DNA from: Halichondria panicea
Lineage: Eukaryota > Porifera > Demospongiae > Suberitida > Halichondriidae
Assembly (NCBI RefSeq): GCF_963675165.1
Contig: NC_087378.1
Coordinates: forward strand, 1,915,525-1,979,524
Length of the DNA: 64,000 nucleotides
Direction of reading: 5' to 3'
Shown in pieces: positions 11,301 to 22,865 of the stretch; position 1 is the stretch's first letter, and every line of letters begins with the position of its first letter. Below the pieces are notes generated by a model. The model made no database searches and was not told the DNA's origin. It saw only the letters and a list, made by a program, of their open reading frames with translations. Position numbers and translations under genes: made by a program.

Positions 11301-14300
11301 CAGAGCTCTGCTTATCATCATGTGTACTCAAAAGAATCTCCGTAATTTTCTCCAATTGGTCTATTGGATCTGTGATGGGGAACTCGTGTGTGTAGAGCCA
11401 TTCACAAAACTCCAGGAGGTACTCAATCTTTTGCCAACTATCACCATCCTAAGGGAAATAGTGTTACTATATGATACAGCTAGAGCTCTCAAAAAACAGA
11501 GTACCTGTAGACTGTCGATGGCATTCTGATAGGCTGTGATGGTTTGAGTGGGGTCTGATGAATTAATGGCTGCCTTGTGCCAAAGAGAAGCCACAAACTC
11601 ACTTGGCTCCTCCTGCATTAAAACAATAAAATTAATTTAATTATAAACAATGAAAGTCTGCATAACAAGTATTGTTTACTACACATCGCCCACACTAAGG
11701 GGGGCAATTAGACTCAGCAGGAAATGCTCAAATACTGCCAAATACGAAAACCACACACAATGCAGGCTTAGTTAAATGTACAAAAGGGGTTTCACAGCTA
11801 ATTCAAAGCAATCTCTAGTTACATTTAAACTAAAAATGGATGAGTTAAAGATACACAGGACTATTGCCTATTTGCTTTTGCTACTAGCTGCTCTATCATC
11901 CACTACACTAGGACTAGCAGTTAAGAGACAGTCAGACAGTGAATGTCTTTTCCAGTATGTGCTGCAGCCACCAAGAGACAACTTCAACATATGCAATCCG
12001 TTTCAGCCAGCTGAGAACTCTCTAACTCTGGAGTGCAGTATTCTAGTAATGGACAGCAGACCAGGAGAGCTGACAATAGATTGGATCTACACTAGTACTG
12101 GAGACCGAACTGAGACTTTGTTATCAAACACCACTGCAACAAGCCTGGGAACTTTAGTTTATTCTACAATTACGGTAGGTTACATAGCTATAATAGTCAT
12201 TATTTTATACTGTCACAATACAAATGTCTGCAGATTGCTAACACTAGAGCAGGACATTATTACTGCCAACCAAACTCAACACAAGCTGGACTTCTAAAAA
12301 GCAGCTCACAGACTACGGTATTCAGCAAACCATTGTACGTCGTTATTGACAATAGCTGTGAGGGACAACAACTAAGCACTGAGCAACCAGAATGCATATT
12401 AAACGGCAATTCTTTAAGTGGTACTACAACTACTGAGCTATCAAACAGTGAAACTAGTGCTGAGCCAACGATTGATCCACCAGAAAACCACAATATACTG
12501 TATAAATCTCTAGGAGGAGTTGGCCTCCTCCTCATTGTTATAGTGGTCTGCACGGGGCTAATAGTATGCTGTCACCACAAGAGGACAAGCAGAAGCAGAG
12601 TACCCAACTCTCAGGGCAAAGGGAGCAGAGTGGTCAGGGGTATGTTAGTCACACATCATGCAGTCCATTAGCTTAGTATACGTACGTTAGGTTACATAAA
12701 TTGTCATAATAAACTTTCAATCAATAACAGCTACATTGTCAATCAAACACTGTGTCCTCTCATATTCAGAATGGCATGCAGTGAGGACCACACAGACAAG
12801 TCCACAGCCTCTAAATGACGTGGTCACACGACAGTATATTCCTCCACCACACACCCTCCCACCAGTACTGGCCTCAATGGAGAGAGATTCAAGATTAACC
12901 AGCTCAGGATACGTGGATGCTAATTCAACACTCGCTGAACACAGGATACAGTACCAGAACTACAGCTCAATCATACAAACGAATAGGGATGATCAATCAG
13001 AGTGGTCACAACAAGAACAACCTAGAGCACAAAAACTAGCAAAAAGTACACTCCCCGCAAGTTATACACCACATAATATTGATCAGCAGTATGTCAATTA
13101 TCGGCAACCCCATGGCAACGTACCATTGGAACCTATTTATGAGGATGGGAATAAAAATCCTACACAACAACTAAAGGAAAGGGTCAAAGCTAGTCAAGAG
13201 GAAGCCTACAGTGAAGTAGGAAACACAGAACACCTGTACCAAGGGCTCGTCCCAGAGACAATGAACTATACTAGCTTGTATCACATGGTCAACAAAAACT
13301 AAAAGTGTTTGTAAGCTGTTTGCATTGTCATTGTATGTACTATTGAGCACATTACCTCTATGTATCAACGGGGAACTTAAATAAAAGATCACCTTCATGA
13401 AAATCCTTACATGTGTACAACATTGTTAGTGTTGACCATAAATGGGTGTAGTTGTAGTGAATAGGGGACTGTGATGGGTACATCTAATGATTTGTATTTT
13501 CATTCTCAGAATGTACACACGGGTCATTTCTGTTTACCTATGAATATAAAAACACACACACACCTGAAATCTGATGAAATCACTTGTCACGCTCTTGCCC
13601 ATTCTGCTCTTGAAGACCAGCTTGAAGGGTACCAAGTGTGGGTGGATTGGTTTGGGGGTGCTCCACAATGCCTCTTCCACTAGAGTCAAGCCCTCCTCCC
13701 AGCAACACTGCATCCAGTGAAAAATAGGACGATAATGTTGTACAACACACACTAAAAAAAGCCCCTTTGTGGTGTACCTTGTCAATATGAGCCTGGAATA
13801 CAATGCTGTACATCCGTGTGACTAGTTCATAGTCCTTCCCCTTGCTGGCCAGGGCCTTGTCCTGTGCCAACACACAACATGCAGATTATATCACAGGAAA
13901 ACAACCCGTCTACAACAATACATGAAGGATTAAGAAGCTGTAAGAGTGTCAAGAAGCAATAAAATTCCTAATTGGCAGAGTGGTGTTGGTAACCAGTGTG
14001 CGTTTGAAACAGTTGAAACCATAACGGGATAACCTTTACCGCATGCACTACTAAACATCTCCTCACCTCATTCTTGCTCCCATGTCTCCCGCCCAGTAAG
14101 GGTACACAGAGGTCGAGCAGCTCACACAGAGGTTGCTGGAGAAGATGTCTCTCCATGGGGTCAGCCGTCAAAGGTTGACAGGTCAACCAGTAATGCCGAC
14201 ATCCATCAAACACAAGACAATACGATGAGATCGTATGACCAACCCTAAGAAAAAATATCACCTTACAAAACGGAGAGCAATAAGCATACAATTGTCATGT

Positions 14301-17300
14301 GACAAAACATCTAATCACAGGATAGTCACCTGACAGACTCGTAGAATGCCCCTAGGGCTGTCCTGAGCACCGAGACATTGCCAGCAGCTGAGGTGGAGAG
14401 TGCTTGACCTTGTATGCTGTATGCCAGAGACTGCAACTCACAACCCAACCTCTGGTCAGAGCTATATTGAGTAGATGATTAGTGCTATGGTTATGGTGGG
14501 TGGTGTGGTATCTGGTTAGAGCACTTACGAGAGCTTTTCTGATGTTATCTCAGGTAGCTTTAGAGTCACTGCTTTGCAGGAACATTGATACGCCTACAGG
14601 AGAGAGGGTAGAGTTGTGGTAATGTATAGTGATTAGTTACTGACAATAGAGTGGTCCTTTTGCTTCAGGGCTAGCTCGGCCAGACGAACCCATAACTGCA
14701 TCTCCACGAGCACCTCTCCCCACTCACACTCCGACACCATTCCCGATACCTCACTGAGAGTGGGACAGTTGGGAAAATCCCATATCCCATTTCCTTGAGA
14801 ACAGAGCAACTTAACAGCGACCATAGCTCTACAAGGGACTGCAAAGAGGTCCACAGTCTGTGGAAAGTTTTATTACAATGAACATACGTACAGGTAAAAT
14901 ATGATAGTTATTCATAGGGGTTCTTCTCACCTCTTCAATGTCAAAGTTTTTGTTGGTGAATGGCTGATGGAGGAGCTGTCTACAGGCCACCCATCCACTC
15001 AGCAGTTCACCTCGAACGCTTAGTGGCACACTGCTGTTCCAAACCCCAAGACAGTACTCACAAACCTAGAAAAGTGTACAGTATAACTACATTCACTGTA
15101 CTAATGTACATGCAATTCTCACCTCTAGAGCTTCTTTCAACTCAGCTACAGACTCAGGGTCCACTGGCAACTGAGCATCACCACCAGCTTTAGCTTTTCC
15201 TTTCCTAGATCCTGCTCTAGATCCTCCTTTACTGTCTGCTCTGGCTCCCTTTTTGCCAGTTCGAGGTGTCTCTTTCCCCGAGGGCGGCTTAGGACGACTC
15301 CACTTCTTGACTACACCTCCCACCAGAGCAGAGCACACTCGAATCAACAGCACACTATCACTGCAAGACAAAATACTTATTAAGCCGACATTAAAATATC
15401 AATTAAAATCAAAGTCACCAATAGACACTACAGTATATATACACGTATAATAATAAACTTACCTGTTCATTTTGACCAGTTTCATGCTGTCCAAGAGTGG
15501 TTTGAATGCTCCCACAACCTCTAACAGACGTCCACTCTTCACCCAGTGATGATGATAGTTCCACAAGTAGACTGCTGCATTGCCCACAATCACCTCCTCT
15601 CCAAGTACCACTCCTAACTCCCCTGCCCGCAGGAAACCAGCAACACTGTCACTGCTGAGTTGAGATAGCCAGCTAGTATAGGAGCCCCAGGCCTCGCTAA
15701 GGGATTGAGGTAGGTTGAGTGGTGGTGGTTTCTCTCCTAGTTGTAGACCCTCTTGTTGGAGATAGAACACGAGACACTGTACAGAACACAATACACAATC
15801 GGGAATATTAGAGGCTTAGTTTTCTGATAATTATATTGAAGGACCATTCCGGTTAGTTTGCTCATTTAAGTTTTCCTGTCACCTCGGCTAGTAGACAGTG
15901 GGTGTTGGCGAGGGTCCTCACAAGGTCACACTCTTCCCTCTTCAAAGTTTCTGGTATGCTCACAATATCAATCACACTCTGTCGAGACTTGGCCATGCCT
16001 AACACAGAATCGTGTTTGAAACTGGAGCTTCTCCGTGGGGCCATGCTGATACTGCCCCTCTGACTCTGACTAAGCCTGGGGGAGCTCAAACGCTCTGAGA
16101 TCGTACACTTGGACTTGGTAACTATAGAAAATACGCAATGTACATGTATAATGCGGAGGCACAATGAAATGTATAACTTTACCTGACCCTGCCCATCTCC
16201 CATCATCATAAGTGACACAAAATCGAGCGGCTGAGATAGCCACATCCCATACACTTTGCTTGCGAGCTGCCCTCGCCAAGTCACTCCACACACGACACCT
16301 GTAGACAAACAGTACTCAATATCATGTCAAGCACCCAATACAAATCATGTAACTTGCCTTTGTCTGTCTTCCTGCTTGTCCATGCTCTTCAAGTGCTCAC
16401 CCACCAACTCCTTAGCTAAACAGTAATCGGCCAATTTCTTGCCCTTCTCTTCGACAGCCACTAGAGTCCTGCTGCTTAGCTCTGAGGATGCATTGATCTG
16501 GTCAATAAGTCTGTTTACAGGGATGTTTGAAGGACTGGACAATGTCTGTAAGAATTGATTAGGGGCCAGCAGTTCTCCCGCCTTCACTAGGAGTGATCTT
16601 AGCTCCCCACCCCCTCCTGACAAGGAACTAGCCTGTAGAGGTGACACCAAAATACAGTGCCTGCTGCTATTGCAATACTAACCTGCTCAATGGTCTTGAT
16701 GGCTCTCTGCAGTGGCTCTTCAGGAGTAGTGTACAGTTGCGCCCTTAATGTCACCTTGTTCTGCACAACACTAATCTGTTCTCTGTACTTTCCAAAACAG
16801 TCCAGACCAGAAGCCTACAGTGCACGAGTGATAGTGTCTGGACTGGGTAATTATGCATATCTCACTTTGCCAAGATTCTCAAGAGAGGCCTCAAGTTGTC
16901 CTTGGTCAGCGTGTATCTTCCCTAATTCAAAGTGTATACCAACCCTCACCTGATGCAGAAGACTGTAGGAAATAGGAAATTAAGTAAGTACATGGGTACA
17001 GTACACACACATTGTACGTATATACGGTAACTGTATTTATACCTGTCTATCTGCTCCAGTGCAGTGGCTGTAGCTGATAGTGGCTTGAGAAGGTGGTGTC
17101 TGAGGTTAGGCTGAAGCAGTGGCAGCGAGGTGTTCCACAGTGCCACGCACACATGCTGTAACAAGGGAGGACAAAACAAGTAAAGACAAATTCTACTCAA
17201 TATATATACACCCACCTGAATGAGGTCCATATCGTTAGACCTAACAGCAGATGTGAGAATCCCCTCAAGTCTCTTTAAAGCATCTACTCTTCCCTCTATA

Positions 17301-18832
17301 GCTGTCTCGCTGTACCCCTCTCTGACCAACACTTGGCAGCCAAGCATCTGACGACGAATCATCAGCTGAGCACTATTCCCCACAGAGTCCTGGGGTACTG
17401 CACTCAGGCAGTCTCCTGCTAATTGGCTGAGACCACACTCCATAGCTAAAGAGCCTAGCTCCAAGAGTAGAGGAGGTCTGGTCTCAAGAGGAGGGGCTGG
17501 GATGCACGACTGACTAGCTGTTTTTCTCACACTGGAGGGTTCGTCCCCACTTGTTATAAATGTGAACACATTACGTAGTCTTTGTTCCAACTCTGGCCCA
17601 GAGATCTTCTGTGACACCATTGCACTGTAAGAGAAGTTCCATGAGCTACACAGTATGCACATGGAGTTAGTAAAGGACTTACCTTTTGACCTTGTAGAGT
17701 TGAATGAGAGCTCCATACTCAGGGAATGATCTGCTGTCCCTGTCAAACATCTTACTGTCACCAAGGTTGTAGCTAACCTGCAAGTGATGAATACATACGT
17801 ACTAGTATTCGCAGTACAAGGTTATACTCACATAAAGCCTCATTAGTTCCCCTAACTTCTGGGGAGCCTTTTTCCTGGCCAGTTGGACAGCAGAAGAGCA
17901 CGTCTTAGCAGCTTCATCACTCTGCCCTGCATCGAGCTGACTCAGTACAAGCCCTCTGTAATCACAGGAACACTTACTGTTATGAGCATTCTCAAAGCTA
18001 CTCAAATGCAACACTCCAAATATTAGAACACTAGCTAGTTATTATACGCAGCATGTAAGATTTTGTGTGGGGATTAAAAATGACACACGCTTTACATGCA
18101 TAATCACGACAATCCATACACTGATTCTCACATCATCAGCTCTAGTCTCCAAGGTGTGTCCTGGTCCTTGATTTCCTCCAAAGCTTTCAGCATAGTCGCT
18201 AGTGGTTTGGTGTATCCTCTCCTCGAGCCAGGGCGCTGGAAGGGACGGCATATCTGCCATAGCAACACAGATGCATTGTAGACCAGGAAGTAGTAGCTGC
18301 ATGAGGGAAACAAGCGTTACTAGTTTGGTAGACTATTAAAACATTTTAGAACGCACCATTCTGATTTCTTGGCAGTGGCTACAGCTTTCAGGATACAACT
18401 CAATGAGTGAGATAATAGATCCTGCACCAACAGAGAAATGCAGTTCTCATATCTACCTCACATACTGTACACACGTACGTACCTCCTGTGAGGAGTCATG
18501 TGGTGCAGAGGTGAGGGCCTCACACAGGTGAGCTCTCACAGTGAACTGGTTAACAGGTGGACTCAGACTCAAGTAGAGCTGAACACAATCCAACGCAACC
18601 TCTCGACAGCCATTCTGGAAATCATACAAGTTATAAACCTCAGTATACACAATGTATGTACTACAACCTTAACCATGTGTACAGTGTGCTCTATTTGGAG
18701 TGTTACCTTTATTGCATGTTCTGCAAACACTATCAACTGTGCTGGGTTGCCTGAGCTCTGGTGCCTCTTTGAGGGGGAGAAGTACTCTTTTAGAGCAGCG
18801 TGAGATTGCTTTATTCTCTCTTCCATAGCCAT
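5370..18832 (-). CDS. CFAP46: cilia- and flagella-associated protein 46 (central-apparatus C1d projection)
   Basis: A long minus-strand gene of about 51 short exons, from ATG 18832 (MAMEERIKQSHAALKEYF) to TAA 5370-5372. Identity comes from the N-terminal TPR-like helices: NQFTVRAHLCEALTSAPHDS (exon 18614-18483) and YYFLVYNASVLLWQICRPFQ (exon ~18299-18134), which match the FLVYNASVLYWQ-x-x-RPF motif of vertebrate CFAP46. Downstream exons continue helical repeats, for example 17626-17217, 16632-16358, 15780-15463, 10333-10015, 8395-8187 and 7346-7136. The C terminus ends STYNYVLYGLPHVNL, the type of ending seen in the family. The ~2,200-residue size is near the family's. It belongs to the C1d complex of motile-cilium axonemes. 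The intron after the exon ending at 16358 uses a GC donor (AAG|GCAAGT). Introns host a tRNA, a MITE and a nested antisense gene. A few exon borders are approximate. Confidence 0.9.
6509..6580 (+). tRNA. tRNA-Pro (anticodon CGG)
   Basis: A 72-nt cloverleaf. The acceptor stem GGCTTGT pairs with ATAAGCC with one G-T pair. The D arm contains GGTCTAGTGGTATGATT, the anticodon stem CTCGC/GCGAG closes loop TTCGGGT (anticodon CGG), and the T arm is CCGGGTTCGACTCCCGG. No tRNA intron; CCA is not encoded, as usual in eukaryotes. It closely follows the canonical animal tRNA-Pro sequence, and A and B boxes are intact. It lies antisense inside the CFAP46 intron between exons ending at 6894 and starting at 6450, followed by TTTTTTTT (6582-6589), a good Pol III terminator. 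Confidence 0.97.
6721..6891. mobile_element. MITE, GTATAGC-end family, copy 1
   Basis: About 171 bp with terminal inverted repeats: left CTGTATAGCGGGTAATTTTC, right end reading on the minus strand as CCGTATAGCGGGTAATTTTT. It lies in a CFAP46 intron, and its right end abuts the splice donor of the exon ending at 6894. Same family as the copy at 42298-42510. Confidence 0.8.
11836..13302 (+). CDS. Ig-like single-pass receptor with ITIM-like cytoplasmic tail, nested antisense in CFAP46
   Basis: Three exons: 11836-12174, 12233-12613 and 12771-13302. The start at 11836 gives a signal peptide (IAYLLLLLAALSSTTLGLAV); an upstream in-frame ATG at 11776 would bury it. The ectodomain (~150 residues) looks Ig-V-like: NSLTLECSILVMDS with the first Cys, ELTIDWIY with the core Trp, then AGHYYCQPNS with the second Cys. 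A Ser/Thr-rich stalk leads to one membrane helix (GGVGLLLIVIVVCTGLIVCC) and a basic stop-transfer. The ~200-residue tail has many tyrosines: YVNY (Grb2-type YxN), YEDG, AYSEVG, HLYQGLV and a C-terminal SLYHMV that fits the ITIM consensus. A signalling receptor is inferred; family and ligand are unknown. The gene lies wholly in the CFAP46 intron between 13562 and 11612, on the opposite strand. Confidence 0.82.
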
Positions 18833-18967
18833 TTTATTATCCACAATACATCTGTTACCATAGTTACATACCCTTCGGCGGTAAGGGGAAATCCCCTTGT
18901 ATAATAAATATATTAATTTTTATAGCCGCGGTTTGCTTCAAACAATCATTGCACATTATCAAGTGTT

Positions 18968-21900
18968 TTATCTTCTTGACTTTCTTCTCTCCTCCTTAAC
19001 TTCATGTTGGCCCATTTGCAAATCATGGAGTATCTTCTTTGTCTTGGCTGCTCGCTCATTATCTCTGCATGGGAACAAAACAACGCAATGAAAATTGCAC
19101 ACACATGTTTTAGTACAGTATATATATACTCACAATTGTAGTCTTTCAGATAATTTTTCCTTAGCCAAGAAAGCAACATCTCTTCTGATCTCTCTAATAG
19201 CTCCCTGCAAGGTAATACGATTGGTATACGAACACTATTATTTAAGTGCATGCATACTTTTATTTCTTTCTTGACTTTGTGCTTCAACTTCTGCCGCTCA
19301 CCGACAGACTTGCTTCTGGCTTTCTTTCTGTTCACCTCATAGCTGTGCAAGCAGGGGGAATAAAGGGGAGTTACTTCTACAAAAAACTTACATTTCATCA
19401 AACTTTGGCTCGTAGAATCTGATGGACTTTGGTTTTTGTGTGAGTAGCTGCAACACATTTTTGTCCTTGCTCCCCTTACTACACACCAGCTCCAGTGTCT
19501 CAGTCAGCAGTTCCTCAATAGAAGGGGGCCAACTTCTCTTCACGGCACTACGGGGTAAGGTTATGATCACACTAATTGTTTAGACTACTGCACTCACTTT
19601 TGGAGGTTGGTGAGCAAGGGAGCAACAAGCTCTGAGAACGAGGGGAGATCAGAGTACAACGCAACGATACTTGAAATTGCTGACAGTGCAGTTTTGAGTA
19701 CACAACATCCAGCATTTTTGGCTCTTGGTTGACTGGCATCAATAATCAGTGAGAGAAATCTGGATACACATGTACACCATAAAAATGTTTGACCCGAACA
19801 AAATTCAGTGTTGTAGACACTTACGTTGGAATACTCTCTCCACCTTCAACAGAGAGGAGGCTGGACATATGAGATACTTTGCCAGTCAGAGGGGGAAGAC
19901 ATATCCCTAAATAGAGACATTCGCTAATGATTGATATACTATACGTACAAGGTGGTTGACTAGCTAGTATACCTGTTCCGTCCACAGCAAAGTATCCCAC
20001 CACACTGGTTAGGAAGTTGACCAGCTCTGGCATCAAGCGCTTTGACTGACCAATGTACTGTAGGAAAGATTCACACATAATAATTCAAGATGGCCATTAA
20101 AACTTTACTCACCTCAATAACTAGCTGACACAAAAGAAGACCTGAAACAAGGTCACTCAGATTCTTTACAGCACACTGCACAGTGAACATATTCCATCTC
20201 TTATAATGCACATAATGTATCTTGCGCAACAATGGTAATGTACACTAGAGTATAAGCATTTGATCAATCACCTTTGCTAACAGCTGACCCATTAGGATGA
20301 GAGTAGGTGTGGTGATGGGGTGCTCAAAGTCAGATGTGGGGAACACCACGGCGATTAGCTTCAAAAGAAATACTTCAGAGAGAGGGGGGTATCGTTTCCC
20401 TCCAGAAATAGTCCAAAGCTGATGACACAGCTGCAGTTTCTTTTGAAATACCTGAGCAGTGTTTAGGGGGCTCAGCTGAGAGAGCTTGAACAGAGGCCTG
20501 GTGGAGAGAGAGGCATTTTGTTATGAGTGCAATAATCAATTCAATTGCACAACTCCTGGCGTGAAGTATCTTTACTTCACGCCAGGGCATGAATTAAAAC
20601 ACACCTGGCCATCTTGTCTAAAGCCTCAAGACTATCTCTGGTTGGTTGTTCTCCCAGACTGGTGCAGTAGTCTACAAACGTCGGTAGGAAGTCCTGGAAG
20701 AGAAAAACCATAAGAGTACGTTACCATTAATTAGGAGAATTGGTTTATACCTGAAGTTTTTGTTTGTTTCCAGGGTCAATTGAAGGGTGGTTACAAGAGT
20801 GAATCCTTTCAACTGCAGTTAGACACTCTTCTGGGGACCTAGCAATAAATGTATGGATAAATTATATTATGTGCATATCAATTCTTACCGATTTGACACT
20901 ATGGCTTGCAACTCCTCAAGACTTTTTGGCACTGCAAAGAGAGACTGAGTTGTAATGATGTCACGGCCAACTGTGTACTAACCAGAGAATGTATAGGGTA
21001 ACTCTTTGGAAGCCAGCTTCTTCATTTTCTTAATTTCTGCTTTTGAGGGTCCTTTGATGATAGGTTGATTTGGCTCCTCAATATCTGACTCGTGGTCACT
21101 GACATCGGACTCCAGGTCGGAACCATACTCATCACCAGGGTCACCACCCTCACAAACGTCACCATCACCAGTAGCATCGCTAGCATCATCACCCTCGCAA
21201 TCCTCATCAGAGTCACTCTCTCCACCCACGTCACTAGGATCACGCCTCTCACCCCTCCTACCAACAGCCTCATACACACTCGGACCACCCTCCTCTTGCA
21301 CAATCTTCCCGTCTTTGTACCGAAGTGTAAACTGGACTTTCTTTTTGACTATCGGTTGGTCTCTGATATAGTCAGCCGACTCTGTTGTCATATCATCACC
21401 CGATGGGATCACACCCTTCATCCTACGGACACGATCAGCCTGGAAATATTTTATAATGAGACAATTTCACAAAAATATCAACTTAGCATACCTCTCGTTT
21501 TTCCAGCTTTTCTTTCTCCTCTTTTGCTATCTCTTCCTCTGTCTTCATTCTGTCAGTGGGTTGTCCTCTCTTCTCATAAGCTAACTCCCTCACTGTCTTG
21601 TCATAGTCATCAGTCTTCAGCTTCTGTCCTTTGCTCCCATCACTCTATACATACATGCAGTTGGTAAGATACCAAACAGACAGATGCGGTCTTACAGCGA
21701 ATGGCAGAGTAGTCTGCAGGCTTTTCCAATCAGTGTTGATCTTATCCAGAAGTTCCTCTACATCTTGTTTCTCACTCTGCTGCTTGTACTGTTAGAGGGG
21801 AGCAGGGGGGGGGGGGGTAAAAGTATATCTTATTTAAAATACAGCTTACCTTCATTGCTTTAGACTTAGCCACCACCTCCTCCATGATCTCTTTCCTGCT

Positions 21901-22694
21901 CCTCAGTCTGTCCGGCTGCACGTCAGGTGAGTGCATAGAGGAGAGTATTAGACACAATCAACACCACAACAGATAATCATTACTTTAACATCGTCTTCAG
22001 TCTCACTGATTTTCTGTTTCTTCCTCAAAAATCCCCCAAAATGAGTGTCACCAATATCTTCTACAATGCAAGAAGACGCAAGAAGAGGTAATAATATAGC
22101 TGGACAAATATTGAACATTGTGTTTTTTTACCATCCTCCAGCTCATTTTCGCTAAGCTCGATGTGATCAAACTTCTCCATGCCTCCGATGGACCGGCCAT
22201 AATGAGTAAGCCCCTCTTCATCATCATCATTGAGAGTAAACAAGCTGGAACGCTCGTGCTTTCTCTGAAAAAAACACACAATCAACAATGATTATATTCT
22301 CAGACGGTACCCACCTTCCTTTCGAGAGTGAACCGCTTCATCATTTTTTCCTCGGCTGTCAGGTCATCATTGTACTCTCCAAACCGACGGTCTACAAACT
22401 CGTTGGTCTTGTTCCGCTGCTGGTACTCCACTAGCAGAGTCTTCTTGCGCTGAAAGGATACATTAAATAAACTAAGCTAGTGCTTATTTGCCTCAGTCTA
22501 CAAACCCATACCTTTTTGACAGCCTTGGAGCGTGCCACACCAGGTAGACCCTTGTCAGACTTGCTCTTCTGACCTAGAACATCATGCTTCTTCTTGTTGA
22601 TCCGAACCTCAAAGGGATTCAACTTCTGCACCACTTTGGTTCCTTTCCTCTTGACCAACACGGTGGCTGAGGGCTTCTTCTTGAGGGAGGGCAT
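18968..22694 (-). CDS. NOP14: nucleolar protein 14, small-subunit processome component
   Basis: A multi-exon minus-strand gene from ATG 22694 (MPSLKKKPSATVLVKRKGTK) to TAA 18968-18970. Conserved landmarks in order: NPFEVRINKKKHDVLGQK and KGLPGVARSKAVKK in exon 1; then FTLNDDDEEGLTHYGRSIGG; then LRYKDGKIVQEEGG leading to an acidic Glu/Asp/Ser region and KELPYTFSG; mid-protein helical repeats (for example KRLMPELVNFLTSVVGYFAV). The C-terminal signature GAIREIRRDVAFLAKEKLSE lies in the exon at about 19206-19138. These match Nop14 across its whole length (~830 residues in vertebrates). The protein works in 18S pre-rRNA processing and 40S assembly in the nucleolus. It shares a 171-bp spacer with FANCI. 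The stretch 21003-22694 is duplicated at 59191-60908. Confidence 0.95.
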
Positions 22695-22865
22695 ATTACA
22701 ATAGTCTACTGGGTATGAGATCAAGAAAAGTACACTCTACTTGGGCCTCTTGGGGGAGCAAATTCGACCACGTGGGTAGAGGACCAAGGAGGGCGGCTAA
22801 GTCATGAGACGACACCTTTCTTATAGAGAGGTCACAAAGAAGGCATTATTTCAAGCAGCAAAATC
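22695..22865. promoter_or_regulatory. putative bidirectional promoter NOP14 / FANCI
   Basis: 171 bp between divergent start codons. The same spacer is preserved almost base for base in the second copy (60909-61079), so both promoters would have been copied together. The role is inferred from spacing. Confidence 0.55.

Noticed and set aside
21092-21667. Plus-strand Thr/Ile-rich ORF of 191 residues
   Set aside because: Antisense shadow of the NOP14 acidic exon; the same shadow appears in the second copy.
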